Source: JALQXV01 sp051005235 (GTDB lineage: Bacteria; Patescibacteriota; Saccharimonadia; Saccharimonadales; 2-12-FULL-41-12). From it: a DNA stretch of 9,494 nucleotides. A program made the position numbers and the translations under genes. Positions 1 through 5,775 of the stretch are shown one piece after another. The notes under the pieces are model-generated. The model was not told where the DNA came from, made no database searches, and saw nothing but the letters and a program-made list of their open reading frames with translations. The first letter of the stretch is position 1; the number at the start of each line of letters is the position of its first letter. Location of the stretch: the NCBI GenBank assembly GCA_051005235.1, contig JBPCJO010000019.1:1-9494 (forward strand), written 5' to 3'.

Positions 1-44
1 GGACTAGATAGAGAGCGACTTACTACAGCAGATTCAAATGGGTT

Positions 45-73
45 ATTGTAAGAGCTAATAATGTACCAGTCAA
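45..73 (-). promoter_or_regulatory. Leftward sigma70-type promoter at the window edge
   Basis: Read on the minus strand there is TTGACT (73-68), a 17-bp spacer and TACAAT (50-45), a near-consensus sigma70/SigA promoter. Transcription would start near position 38 and run out of the left edge. No minus-strand ATG occurs between there and position 1, so the gene it serves lies outside the window. Together with the rightward promoter at 102-110 it forms a divergent promoter region. The evidence is sequence match and spacing only. Confidence 0.5.
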
Positions 74-101
74 TTTCGTTAAGATGAAGATAATTTTACC
101 T

Positions 102-110
102 TGCTATACT
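102..110 (+). promoter_or_regulatory. Extended -10 promoter of the nuclease-like gene (leaderless)
   Basis: TGC followed by TATACT (105-110) is an extended -10 element. No good -35 box lies at the usual distance. Only 7 nt separate the -10 box from the ATG at 118, so the transcript should start at or within 1-2 nt of the start codon and lack a ribosome binding site. Confidence 0.6.
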
Positions 111-117
111 TGCTTGC

Positions 118-516
118 ATGGTAATCAAGAAAAACAAACCTGGTAAAATCATTATTCCTGTTGGAATGAAGCCTCGTCCACGACAGCACGAGATAGAGGT
201 GGCAGAAGTTTTGGCGGAACACTTTAAGGTAGATGTTGAGTTTGTATCAGCTACTAAGCGTAGTTCACCGGATTTTTTGATTGACGGTATACTTTGGGAG
301 TTAAAAAGTCCACAAGGTACGGGTAAGAATAATATACAGCGACAGCTGCAATATGCTTCACGTCAATCAAAAAATGTAATTATTCATGCTGGTCGGTCAA
401 AAATGCATGCTAATAAAATTCGCCGTGAGGTTGAGTATCAGTTTAGGATTATTACGTCTGTTAAGCGTCTATTGTATATATCTAAAGACAAAAAAGTGGT
501 TGAGATAGAGCGTTAA
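118..516 (+). CDS. Small PD-(D/E)XK nuclease-like protein, CdiA C-terminal tRNase-like
   Basis: A 132-residue protein with the order of a PD-(D/E)XK nuclease fold: a helix with acidic residues (E25, E27), then SPDF with D52, then the strand WELKSP with E61 and K63. The stretch from SPDFLIDG through ELKSPQGTGKNNI to the QSKNVII strand is what I recall from the contact-dependent inhibition toxin domain family (CdiA C-terminal tRNase-like, also found as stand-alone proteins in phages and integrative elements). If so it would cut RNA, perhaps tRNA, in the cytoplasm. There is no signal peptide, no delivery domain and no evident immunity gene beside it. The N-terminus is rich in Lys/Arg. The ATG is chosen because a -10 box lies 7 nt upstream, implying leaderless translation. 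Codon use looks more AT-rich than in hisS or tig, which may indicate transfer. Family assignment is moderate; substrate is unknown. Confidence 0.65.
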   Translation: MVIKKNKPGKIIIPVGMKPRPRQHEIEVAEVLAEHFKVDVEFVSATKRSSPDFLIDGILWELKSPQGTGKNNIQRQLQYASRQSKNVIIHAGRSKMHANKIRREVEYQFRIITSVKRLLYISKDKKVVEIER

Positions 517-528
517 CCCTGTTATACT
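500..528 (+). promoter_or_regulatory. Promoter overlapping the 3' end of the nuclease-like gene
   Basis: TTGAGA (500-505), a 17-bp spacer and TATACT (523-528) form a well-spaced sigma70 promoter covering the last codons and the stop of the preceding gene. Transcription would start near 535. The only thing between it and the terminator at 581-606 is a stretch of about 70 nt, so it would drive a short RNA. Confidence 0.45.
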
Positions 529-534
529 TATGGT

Positions 535-606
535 ATTGAAGGCTCGTCGGCGTTGTAACGCATATTCTGAACCTTTCACGAAAACTCCCTTAGTGGGAGC
601 TTTTTT
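535..606 (+). ncRNA. Candidate short RNA (promoter-to-terminator unit)
   Basis: About 72 nt bounded by the promoter at 500-528 and the intrinsic terminator ending at 606. Near its 5' end GCGTT (550-554) and AACGC (557-561) can form a small stem, followed by an unpaired stretch and the terminator hairpin, a common small-RNA layout. A frame opening at 530 or 536 runs through the terminator and stops at 614-616, giving only about 26 residues, so a protein is unlikely. I recognise no known RNA family. The alternative is that the promoter match is chance and this is just the 3' UTR of the nuclease-like gene. Confidence 0.3.
581..606 (+). terminator. Intrinsic terminator
   Basis: CTCCC (585-589), loop TTAGT, GGGAG (595-599), then C and six T residues (601-606). 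Three upstream A residues can pair with the first T residues beyond one mismatch. It ends rightward transcription from the nuclease-like gene or the short RNA. On the minus strand the hairpin is followed by TTTT, so it may work weakly in both directions. Confidence 0.75.
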
Positions 607-657
607 ATTTATTTAGCTCCATATTTGCATGATAGCCAAGGACTTGAACCGTAGATC

Positions 658-679
658 AAAAACAGCCTAGTGGCTGTTT
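658..679 (-). terminator. Intrinsic terminator of the leftward genes
   Basis: A perfect 8-bp stem, AAACAGCC (660-667) with GGCTGTTT (672-679), around a 4-nt loop. Read leftward, the stem runs into TTTTT (662-658), as expected for the end of the transcript of the small helical gene that stops at 721. Read rightward the tail is TTTGAGTTTT, so it could act from both sides at this convergent junction. Confidence 0.75.
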
Positions 680-720
680 GAGTTTTCCTTGCTTGTCCGC
701 CCTCCATCAGTTCTTAGTAA

Positions 721-915
721 TTATCTAAGCGCCCGTTCGGCTTCGTCGGTTGCCTTAGCTTGTTGCTCCATGTCGTTCGCTTGATTTTCTAACATTCCGG
801 CGTTGCGCTCTAAATCGTCAGCTGTTCGGCGCATGTCGCCTGCCTGGGTGCGGCTTTGTTTAGCTTGTTCGCGTGCTTTCTGGGCTGTTTTTCTTATTTC
901 ATCACCTGCTGCCAT
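721..915 (-). CDS. Small, highly charged helical protein (64 aa)
   Basis: A 64-residue, almost entirely alpha-helical protein with no hydrophobic segment. It is rich in Ala, Glu, Gln, Lys, Arg and Asp and contains repeating spacings such as AQKAREQAKQ, RRTADDLER and LENQANDMEQQA that suggest an amphipathic helix or coiled coil. Function is unknown; I do not recognise a family. A longer frame begins at the ATG at 930, but that ATG lies inside the Shine-Dalgarno sequence AGGAGA that serves the ATG at 915 with 7-nt spacing, so 915 is the better start. The gene is followed by an intrinsic terminator and preceded by its own probable promoter, so it is likely a single-gene unit. A soluble cytoplasmic protein is expected, perhaps self-associating. 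Confidence 0.7.
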   Translation of the reverse strand: MAAGDEIRKTAQKAREQAKQSRTQAGDMRRTADDLERNAGMLENQANDMEQQAKATDEAERALR

Positions 916-948
916 TACAAATCTCCTCATTTACTTAACTATTAAGAA

Positions 949-957
949 TTTATAGCA
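949..957 (-). promoter_or_regulatory. Probable extended -10 promoter of the small helical gene
   Basis: On the minus strand TGC precedes TATAAA (954-949), an extended -10 form; the -35 region is poor. A start near 942 would give a leader of about 27 nt, enough to hold the AGGAGA ribosome binding site before the ATG at 915. Assigned from sequence alone. Confidence 0.4.
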
Positions 958-993
958 GTTAAGGTTAGCTTTATATGTAAGATTTTTGGCAAT

Positions 994-1746
994 TTAACTT
1001 TGATGGATAGGCGAAGCAACTTTGTCTTTCTTAAATCCGGTTATCTCGCGGTAACGGAGCACTAGGATAAGTGAATACGCAATGCTAATGGCAGTCGCCA
1101 AAAGCTGACCTACGTATGGTATTGCCGAGATAATTCCGGCTCCAATCGATATAGCGAGAAACAGAAGAAGAGCCGCACCAATTGCTCCCATGTTCTGTTT
1201 AGCTAGTTCATTACTGGACTTTAAGGCATCTATAATCGCTAAATCCTTTTCAAACATCAGGTAGGGTGCCAAACTGAGCCGGATTATAGCAAAAATACCA
1301 GGCACGATTAGTAGCAAGAGTCCGACACCAATAATAAAGCCCATAACAATAAACAGGGCGAGCTGTCGCAACCAATATTTCTTAGCGGTTTCTATGAGTA
1401 CGTGGGCGGCTGGTCTTTCTCCCCTTGTGACGCGCAGTTGTAAACTTGTTGCCATGGCGTACAAAAAGACTGATGCTGCCAATGTAACAATAAAAATTAC
1501 TAAACCCAATCCTACCGACGCTACCAGGTCATTATCAGGCTTAATACCGCCAAAGACCGTGCCTAAATTGGCAAACTCAGATTCACTATGGGTATTACGA
1601 GACCCAAAAACGGCTAAAACCGCTGTTATTATAGAAACAATATTGACGAGCGCGAACATTGCCAAATTCTCGCGCACTAATTTCACGCTTTTTGCGGGTA
1701 AATCAAAAACACTACCTACCTTTGTTGGGGTTGCTGGTGTTGCCAT
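994..1746 (-). CDS. Multi-pass membrane protein, YciC / GPDPase-membrane-domain-like
   Basis: A 250-residue integral membrane protein with about five hydrophobic segments: roughly residues 29-48, 73-103, 128-158, 186-209 and 211-233. Segment three carries the pattern LLLLIVPGIFAIIRL followed by an MFEKD...IIDALKSS stretch. This is the hallmark of a broad superfamily of uncharacterised bacterial membrane proteins (glycerophosphoryl diester phosphodiesterase membrane domain, YciC and DUF975 types). Most members have no known biochemical role, and no enzymatic domain is attached here. The N-terminus is a short polar tail and the C-terminus is basic. The ATG at 1746 is supported by the Shine-Dalgarno GAGGAG 6 nt upstream. 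A 37-residue membrane protein is encoded just upstream on the same strand, and the two may be co-expressed. Confidence is high for a membrane protein and moderate for the family. Confidence 0.85.
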   Translation of the reverse strand: MATPATPTKVGSVFDLPAKSVKLVRENLAMFALVNIVSIITAVLAVFGSRNTHSESEFANLGTVFGGIKPDNDLVASVGLGLVIFIVTLAASVFLYAMATSLQLRVTRGERPAAHVLIETAKKYWLRQLALFIVMGFIIGVGLLLLIVPGIFAIIRLSLAPYLMFEKDLAIIDALKSSNELAKQNMGAIGAALLLFLAISIGAGIISAIPYVGQLLATAISIAYSLILVLRYREITGFKKDKVASPIHQS

Positions 1747-1770
1747 ACGGGACTCCTCAATCTATATAGC

Positions 1771-1798
1771 TAAATAATACTGCTGAGTATGAGGTCAA
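1771..1798 (-). promoter_or_regulatory. Possible promoter of the membrane protein gene
   Basis: On the minus strand TTGACC (1798-1793) is followed after 16 bp by the weak -10 candidate TATTTA (1776-1771). A better-looking TATATA (1768-1763) is too far from this -35 box and very close to the ribosome binding site. The -35 is convincing and the -10 is not. Confidence 0.3.
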
Positions 1799-1818
1799 CA
1801 GACTAAATTAGCAATACC

Positions 1819-1932
1819 TTAAAGGTCGGCGTCGTTGGTGTTGTTAACAAGGCGTATAATACCGGCAATAACGACGGCCGTTATGGCGCCTATAATTGCT
1901 CCTGCTAATTGTGGGATACCGAATTCACTCAT
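1819..1932 (-). CDS. 37-residue single-span membrane microprotein
   Basis: A short frame from the ATG at 1932 to the TAA at 1819 encodes 37 residues: a short polar N-terminus (MSEFGIPQ), one hydrophobic segment from about residue 9 to 30 (LAGAIIGAITAVVIAGIIRL) and a polar, acidic tail (NNTNDAD). This order of polar end, 20-odd hydrophobic residues and polar end is unlikely by chance. An AAGGA sequence lies 11 nt before the ATG, rather far for a ribosome binding site. It sits 72 nt upstream of the multi-pass membrane protein gene on the same strand. Small Gly/Ala residues spaced in the helix (GAIIGAI, AGII) could support helix packing. I recognise no family; it may be a small partner of its membrane neighbour, which is inference from position only. 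Confidence 0.55.
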   Translation of the reverse strand: MSEFGIPQLAGAIIGAITAVVIAGIIRLVNNTNDADL

Positions 1933-2056
1933 ACGATTATTGATCCTTGCTGTAAGATATTTAACATTCCCTTTAAGCTTACTACATTTCAAAAAAACAA
2001 CAAAAACAATCTAATATTTAATGATTTTTTAATAAATCCACGCTACGCTAGGTAGT

Positions 2057-2392
2057 ATGAGTTTAACCACCCAAGACCTCACTGCCATTAAAACCATTGT
2101 CGACGGCAGCGTCGACGAGCTACGTATTGAGGTCGCCGTGGGTTTTGAAGAAGTTCATCACAAATTCGATGAAGTGAATACCCGACTTGGCGGGGTTGAA
2201 TATCGCCTAGATGGTGTCGAGAAGCGTCTTAGCAACGTCGAAAACGACGTGGGCGAGCTCAAAGACACTAGTAACCGCATCGAGAGAAAGCTCGATGCCA
2301 ATATTGATATGACCGATCGTCTCGACGTCCGCGTTACTCATTTGGAACGCTTACGTCGACGAAAAACACCTGCGTTATCAACAAAGAAGTAA
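2057..2392 (+). CDS. Coiled-coil protein (111 aa) of unknown function
   Basis: An 111-residue acidic protein dominated by a heptad-repeat helix from about residue 33 to 99. Three near-identical heptads are visible: VEYRLDG, VEKRLSN and VENDVGE. Hydrophobic Val/Leu/Ile recur at the a and d positions, as in a parallel coiled coil that forms dimers or trimers. There is no signal peptide or membrane segment; the last 15 residues are basic (LRRRKTPALSTKK) and could bind nucleic acid or the membrane surface. No family is recognised. Such short repeats resemble many coiled coils, so distant similarity to tail fibres or tropomyosin-like proteins should not be read as function. The ATG at 2057 has no clear Shine-Dalgarno sequence (only TAGG nearby). 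It starts the rightward gene run, 55 bp ahead of hisS. Whether it shares a transcript with hisS is not clear. Confidence 0.75.
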   Translation: MSLTTQDLTAIKTIVDGSVDELRIEVAVGFEEVHHKFDEVNTRLGGVEYRLDGVEKRLSNVENDVGELKDTSNRIERKLDANIDMTDRLDVRVTHLERLRRRKTPALSTKK

Positions 2393-2410
2393 CCTTTAGT
2401 CGTCAAAATA

Positions 2411-2439
2411 TAGACGCAAGCCCAAAATACAGTAATAAT
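2411..2439 (+). promoter_or_regulatory. Probable hisS promoter (near-leaderless)
   Basis: TAGACG (2411-2416), a 17-bp spacer and AATAAT (2434-2439), each a partial match to the sigma70 consensus. The -10 box ends 8 nt before the hisS ATG at 2448, the same geometry as at tig and clpP. Individually weak; supported mainly by the repeated spacing. Confidence 0.4.
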
Positions 2440-2447
2440 AAGAGCCA

Positions 2448-3752
2448 ATGAGTACTTTATCTACCCAACCATACAAAGGTGCCCGCGACTTTTATCCTGA
2501 AGATAAGAGAGCTCAAGACTATATGTTTAACACGATGCGCGTCGTGGTTAAGCGCTATGGCTACGCCGAATATGACGCGCCAATCCTGGAGCCGCTTGAC
2601 CTATACCGGGCAAAAAGTGGCGAAGAGATTGTTAATGAACAAGTCTATAGTTTTACCGACCGCGGCGGCCGAGAAGTAACCATACGTCCCGAAATGACGC
2701 CGACGGTCAGCCGGATGGTGGCGGCCAAGCGCCAAGAACTAGCCTACCCGTTGCGCTGGTTTTCTATCCCTAATCTGTGGCGGTACGAACGTCCGCAACG
2801 CGGGCGGCTGCGCGAACACTGGCAATTGAACGTCGATATTTTTGGCGAAGCGGGGATAGCTGCTGACCACGAAGCGATTTCGGTGGCCAACGATATCCTC
2901 AAAGAATTTGGCGCTAAACCGAGTATGTATCAGATTAAAGTTAACAGTCGCCAATTAATCGATATGTTGCTAAGCGAATACCTTGGGCTTAACGACACCA
3001 AGTCTCATGCTTTAATTAAGTTGATTGACCGCATGAACAAAATGGATAACGAAAAAGTAGTTGCTGCTATTTACGAAATCTGTTCGGGGGAAGCTGATGG
3101 ACTGCCTCAAAAAATCACCAATTTGCTAACGGTAAAATCTCTAGACGAATTACCCGAAAGTGCCCAAAACCACGCGTCGGTAGCCGAGCTGAGCAAATTG
3201 CTTGAGCTGCTTGATGCTACAGGCATCACCAACGCCATTTTTGACATTACACTGATGCGTGGCTTCGATTACTACAGTGGAATCGTGTTTGAAGTTTTTG
3301 ACACCAATCCCGAAAATAACCGGTCTATGTTTGGCGGCGGGCGCTACGATGGTTTGGTTGGCATGTTTGGCGTCGAGCCTGTCCCAACGGTTGGTTTTGG
3401 AATGGGTGACGTTACCCTGGCAAACTTTTTAAAGGCGCATGGTTTATTGCCAGAACTAAAGAATGAAACTGACCTTTTACTCGTCCAGATCGGCGATTCG
3501 TATACTCAAACATATAAGCTAGCCACCTATCTACGCGAAATGGGATTAAACGTGAGTATCGACGCTACAGACCGAAAACTCGATAAAAAACTTAAGAATG
3601 CCGACAAACAAGCTATTCGCTACGTTCTGTTTGTTGGCCAGACCGAACTTGACGAAGAACAATACCCACTCAAAGACCTGGTAACCGGTAAAGAAGAAAA
3701 ACATAGTGTCGAACGGATCGCCAGCCTTGTCAAAGATTACCGCAATGCCTAA
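2448..3752 (+). CDS. hisS: Histidine--tRNA ligase
   Basis: Class II aminoacyl-tRNA synthetase of 434 residues that joins histidine to tRNA-His using ATP, in the cytoplasm. The catalytic core shows motif 1 (about residues 10-55, beginning GARDFYP), a motif near IRPEMTP (79-85), motif 2 with ERPQRGRLREHWQ (114-126) and the histidine-binding signature RGFDYYSG (271-278). Motif 3 follows as FGGGRYDGL and GFGMG (295-320), whose Arg contacts ATP. An insertion region lies at about 160-255, and an anticodon-binding domain from about 340 to the end. Length is normal for bacterial HisRS. The ATG start is right for the N-terminal motif; the only Shine-Dalgarno-like bases (AAGAG) sit too close, and a -10-like AATAAT ends 8 nt upstream. 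The stop is 39 nt before tig, whose promoter lies in that gap. Confidence 0.97.
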   Translation: MSTLSTQPYKGARDFYPEDKRAQDYMFNTMRVVVKRYGYAEYDAPILEPLDLYRAKSGEEIVNEQVYSFTDRGGREVTIRPEMTPTVSRMVAAKRQELAYPLRWFSIPNLWRYERPQRGRLREHWQLNVDIFGEAGIAADHEAISVANDILKEFGAKPSMYQIKVNSRQLIDMLLSEYLGLNDTKSHALIKLIDRMNKMDNEKVVAAIYEICSGEADGLPQKITNLLTVKSLDELPESAQNHASVAELSKLLELLDATGITNAIFDITLMRGFDYYSGIVFEVFDTNPENNRSMFGGGRYDGLVGMFGVEPVPTVGFGMGDVTLANFLKAHGLLPELKNETDLLLVQIGDSYTQTYKLATYLREMGLNVSIDATDRKLDKKLKNADKQAIRYVLFVGQTELDEEQYPLKDLVTGKEEKHSVERIASLVKDYRNA

Positions 3753-3754
3753 CC

Positions 3755-3783
3755 GTGACAATCTGTTAAAACGCTGGTATAGT
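3755..3783 (+). promoter_or_regulatory. tig promoter (leaderless or near-leaderless)
   Basis: GTGACA (3755-3760), exactly 17 bp of spacer, and TATAGT (3778-3783), directly preceded by TGG as an extended -10. The -10 box ends 8 nt before the tig ATG at 3792, so the predicted start is at 3790-3792. No Shine-Dalgarno sequence stands between it and the ATG. It gives tig a promoter of its own despite the tight spacing behind hisS. Confidence 0.65.
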
Positions 3784-3791
3784 TAACACCC

Positions 3792-5069
3792 ATGCAAATA
3801 ACGCGAATCGATAATACTTCTACTCAGATTAAACTACTAATTTCTGCCAGCGCCGATGAGCTCGCACCGATAAAGGAGCAGACGGTCAAACGGCTCGGCA
3901 AAGATGTAAAATTGCCCGGGTTCAGAAGTGGCAAAGCACCCCAAGCTTTAATCGAGAAGAACCTTGACCAAAACATGCTGCAAAATGACTTCCTCGACGA
4001 AGCAATGACACAGCTCTATGCTAAAGCCACGCTCCAAGAGAATATCCGGCCAGTAACCCGCCCCGAAGTGGCTATTAAGAAATTTGTACCCTATTCTATG
4101 CTTGAATACGAAGTTACAACCGAGATCGTCGGTAATATTAAACTGCCTAACTATAGAAATATTTCTGTCACTCAAGAAAAACCAGTTATTACTACCAAAG
4201 ATGTGACGGGCGTAATTGACTCGCTTAAACTTCGAATGGCCGAAAAAAAAGAAGTTACTCGTGCCGCCAAGTCCGGTGATGAGGCGATTATTGATTTTAA
4301 AGGTACGAACGCTAAAAAAGAGCCGATCGAAGGCGCAGAGGGCAGCGATTATCCACTGCAACTCGGTAGCGCCGCCTTTATCCCAGGTTTTGAAGATAAT
4401 GTGATCGGCCTGAAGCCGGGCGCCGAAAAAACATTTGTTCTTACATTCCCTAAAGATTACGGCGCCAAAGACTTAGCTGGCAAAAAAGTTACTTTTACCG
4501 TTACGCTCAAAAAAGTTAACGAGCTTGTAGAGCCAAAAGCCGATGATGCCTTTGCTGCTAAAGTAGGTCCTTTTAAATCGTTAGAAGAGCTCAAAACAGA
4601 TATCAAAAAGCAGCTAACCGCCGAACGTGAGCGTGAGGCAGAGGAGAATTACCAGGACGCTGTCCTACGCAAACTTAGCGAAAAGACCACGATGGATATA
4701 CCTGACAGCTTAATTAAGCAACAAGTTATCTATAACCTCGATGAAATTCGCCGTAACTTGGTGCAAGCCGGCAAAACCTACGAAGAATACCTAAAAGCCG
4801 AAAAAAAGACCGAAGAAGCTCATAAGAAAGAACTTGAACAGCCCGCTCATGAACAGCTTAAAGCCAGCCTAATTTTATCGGAGATTGCCGAAGTCGAAAA
4901 CATAACCCTCGAACCAGAGGAACTAAACATTCGAGTGCAGATGCTTAAAGGCCAGTATAAAGACCCAGCTATGCAAGCCGAGCTCGATATACCCGAGAAT
5001 CGCCGCAGCATCGCCTCGCGTATGTTAAGCGAGAAAGTCATTAATTTTGTCATTAGCACTCATGGTTGA
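3792..5069 (+). CDS. tig: Trigger factor, ribosome-associated chaperone
   Basis: A 425-residue protein with the full three-domain trigger factor layout. The N-terminal ribosome-binding domain (about 1-115) carries the signature PGFRSGKAP (42-50), which docks on ribosomal protein L23 at the exit tunnel. An FKBP-type peptidyl-prolyl isomerase domain follows at about 160-245 (GDEAIIDFKG, LGSAAFIPGFED, GLKPG). The helical C-terminal chaperone domain runs from about 250 to 420. It shields nascent chains as they leave the ribosome. Length matches the family (about 430). The start is the first ATG, 8 nt behind a -10 box. The last codons (VISTHG then TGA) coincide with the left arm and spacer of the CIRCE operator of clpP, so this 3' end is doubly constrained. 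The FKBP active site keeps several aromatic positions (Phe196, Phe200, Tyr223), but isomerase activity cannot be judged by eye. Confidence 0.96.
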   Translation: MQITRIDNTSTQIKLLISASADELAPIKEQTVKRLGKDVKLPGFRSGKAPQALIEKNLDQNMLQNDFLDEAMTQLYAKATLQENIRPVTRPEVAIKKFVPYSMLEYEVTTEIVGNIKLPNYRNISVTQEKPVITTKDVTGVIDSLKLRMAEKKEVTRAAKSGDEAIIDFKGTNAKKEPIEGAEGSDYPLQLGSAAFIPGFEDNVIGLKPGAEKTFVLTFPKDYGAKDLAGKKVTFTVTLKKVNELVEPKADDAFAAKVGPFKSLEELKTDIKKQLTAEREREAEENYQDAVLRKLSEKTTMDIPDSLIKQQVIYNLDEIRRNLVQAGKTYEEYLKAEKKTEEAHKKELEQPAHEQLKASLILSEIAEVENITLEPEELNIRVQMLKGQYKDPAMQAELDIPENRRSIASRMLSEKVINFVISTHG

Positions 5070-5079
5070 CGAGTGCTAA
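5053..5079 (+). promoter_or_regulatory. CIRCE operator (HrcA binding site) for clpP
   Basis: A perfect inverted repeat: TTAGCACTC (5053-5061), a 9-bp spacer and GAGTGCTAA (5071-5079). This is base for base the CIRCE consensus bound by the heat-shock repressor HrcA. It spans the last tig codons and stop and overlaps the -35 box of the clpP promoter (5066-5071), so bound HrcA should block RNA polymerase. It is upstream of the predicted clpP start site, so it would not be part of the clpP mRNA. Confidence 0.95.
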
Positions 5080-5094
5080 TTTGCGACATATAAT
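5066..5094 (+). promoter_or_regulatory. clpP promoter (leaderless)
   Basis: TTGACG (5066-5071), 17-bp spacer, TATAAT (5089-5094): the best promoter in the window, with a perfect -10. It ends 7 nt before the clpP ATG at 5102, so the mRNA should begin at 5101-5102. The -35 box overlaps the tig stop codon and lies inside the CIRCE operator. Confidence 0.85.
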
Positions 5095-5101
5095 AGTTGG
5101 T

Positions 5102-5704
5102 ATGAGCATCTTAATCCCAACCGTAATCGAACAAGAAGGTCGTATCGAGCGCGCCTACGACATCTACAGCCGTTTATTAAAAGAACGCATTATTTTCTTG
5201 GGTACCGACGTCAACGAACATTCAGCCAACCTGATTGTCGCTCAGCTTTTACACCTTGCAAATGAAGACTCAAAAAAAGACATCTCCTTATATATTAATA
5301 GCCCCGGTGGGAGTGTGTACGACGCTTTGGCGATCTACGACACGATGCAGTTCATTTCGCCAGATATTGCCACCTTTGGCATTGGCGTTCAAGCCAGCGC
5401 TGCCGCCTTCTTACTAAGTAGCGGCACTAAAGGCAAACGGTCAGCGCTCGAACATGCCACTGTCATGATTCACCAGCCTTCTAGCGGCACCCGCGGTAAA
5501 GTCACCGACCAGGAAATAGACCTCCGTGAATCCCTCCGTGTTAAACAGTTACTCGAGTCTATTATGGCTAAAAACACCGGCCAAAAGCCCGAAACTATTC
5601 ATCAAGACATGGAGCGCGATAAATGGCTCACCGCCGCCGAAGCCAAAAAGTACGGCATTGTCGACAACGTCATTACTACTGTTCCTACTGCAAAAATAAA
5701 GTAA
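5102..5704 (+). CDS. clpP: ATP-dependent Clp protease proteolytic subunit
   Basis: Serine protease of 200 residues that forms the barrel chamber degrading proteins fed in by a Clp ATPase such as ClpX or ClpC. The catalytic triad is Ser99 (in GVQASAAAF), His124 (in MIHQP) and Asp173 (in MERDKW); SPGG at 67-70 supplies the oxyanion-hole region. The DIYSRLLKERIIFLG and YINSPGG segments are typical of the family. The usual MGQAASMGAFLL around the nucleophile reads IGVQASAAAFLL here, a mild change with the Ser kept. The start is the ATG at 5102; a TTG at 5066 is in frame but lies within the -35 box and CIRCE operator and cannot be on the mRNA. It follows tig, but no clpX is next to it here. Expression is predicted to be HrcA-controlled. 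Confidence 0.96.
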   Translation: MSILIPTVIEQEGRIERAYDIYSRLLKERIIFLGTDVNEHSANLIVAQLLHLANEDSKKDISLYINSPGGSVYDALAIYDTMQFISPDIATFGIGVQASAAAFLLSSGTKGKRSALEHATVMIHQPSSGTRGKVTDQEIDLRESLRVKQLLESIMAKNTGQKPETIHQDMERDKWLTAAEAKKYGIVDNVITTVPTAKIK

Positions 5705-5731
5705 TCCCTCTACTTTTCAGTTAAAGGTATC

Positions 5732-5755
5732 AAAAAATCGGGCTTTTCGCACCGA
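5732..5755 (-). terminator. Possible leftward intrinsic terminator
   Basis: Read leftward, a 6-bp stem (TCGG, bulged T, GC with GCCCGA) closes a GAAAA loop and is followed by six T residues (positions 5737-5732). Read rightward there is a hairpin but no T run. It implies leftward transcription out of the AT-rich block towards clpP. No gene is seen for such a transcript, so it may only protect clpP from antisense reading. Confidence 0.4.
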
Positions 5756-5775
5756 CTAAATATCAACATAATCAT

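Noticed and set aside
1..51. Sixteen open codons in frame 1 ending in TAA at 49-51, possibly the end of an upstream gene
   Set aside because: Too short to judge, and a good minus-strand promoter occupies the same bases, which suggests intergenic DNA.
640..650. GGACTTGAACC, the reverse complement of a tRNA T-loop (GGTTCAAGTCC)
   Set aside because: The flanking bases form only part of a T stem, there is no D or anticodon arm at the right distance, and the upstream hairpin is the terminator with a 4-nt loop. Not a tRNA; at most a chance match or remnant.
916..930. Upstream ATG at 930 for the small helical protein
   Set aside because: This ATG overlaps the Shine-Dalgarno AGGAGA of the ATG at 915, and the five added residues are not helix-like like the rest.
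1394..1777. 127-codon plus-strand frame opposite the membrane protein gene
   Set aside because: It is antisense to a gene with clear membrane segments and a ribosome binding site; its translation shows no domain or sensible composition.
5066..5101. Twelve-residue N-terminal extension of ClpP from a TTG codon
   Set aside because: The TTG is within the -35 box and CIRCE operator, upstream of the predicted mRNA start; the ATG at 5102 matches the family's N-terminus.
5710..5775. 21-residue minus-strand frame downstream of clpP
   Set aside because: It overlaps the leftward terminator hairpin, has no Shine-Dalgarno sequence and no recognisable features.
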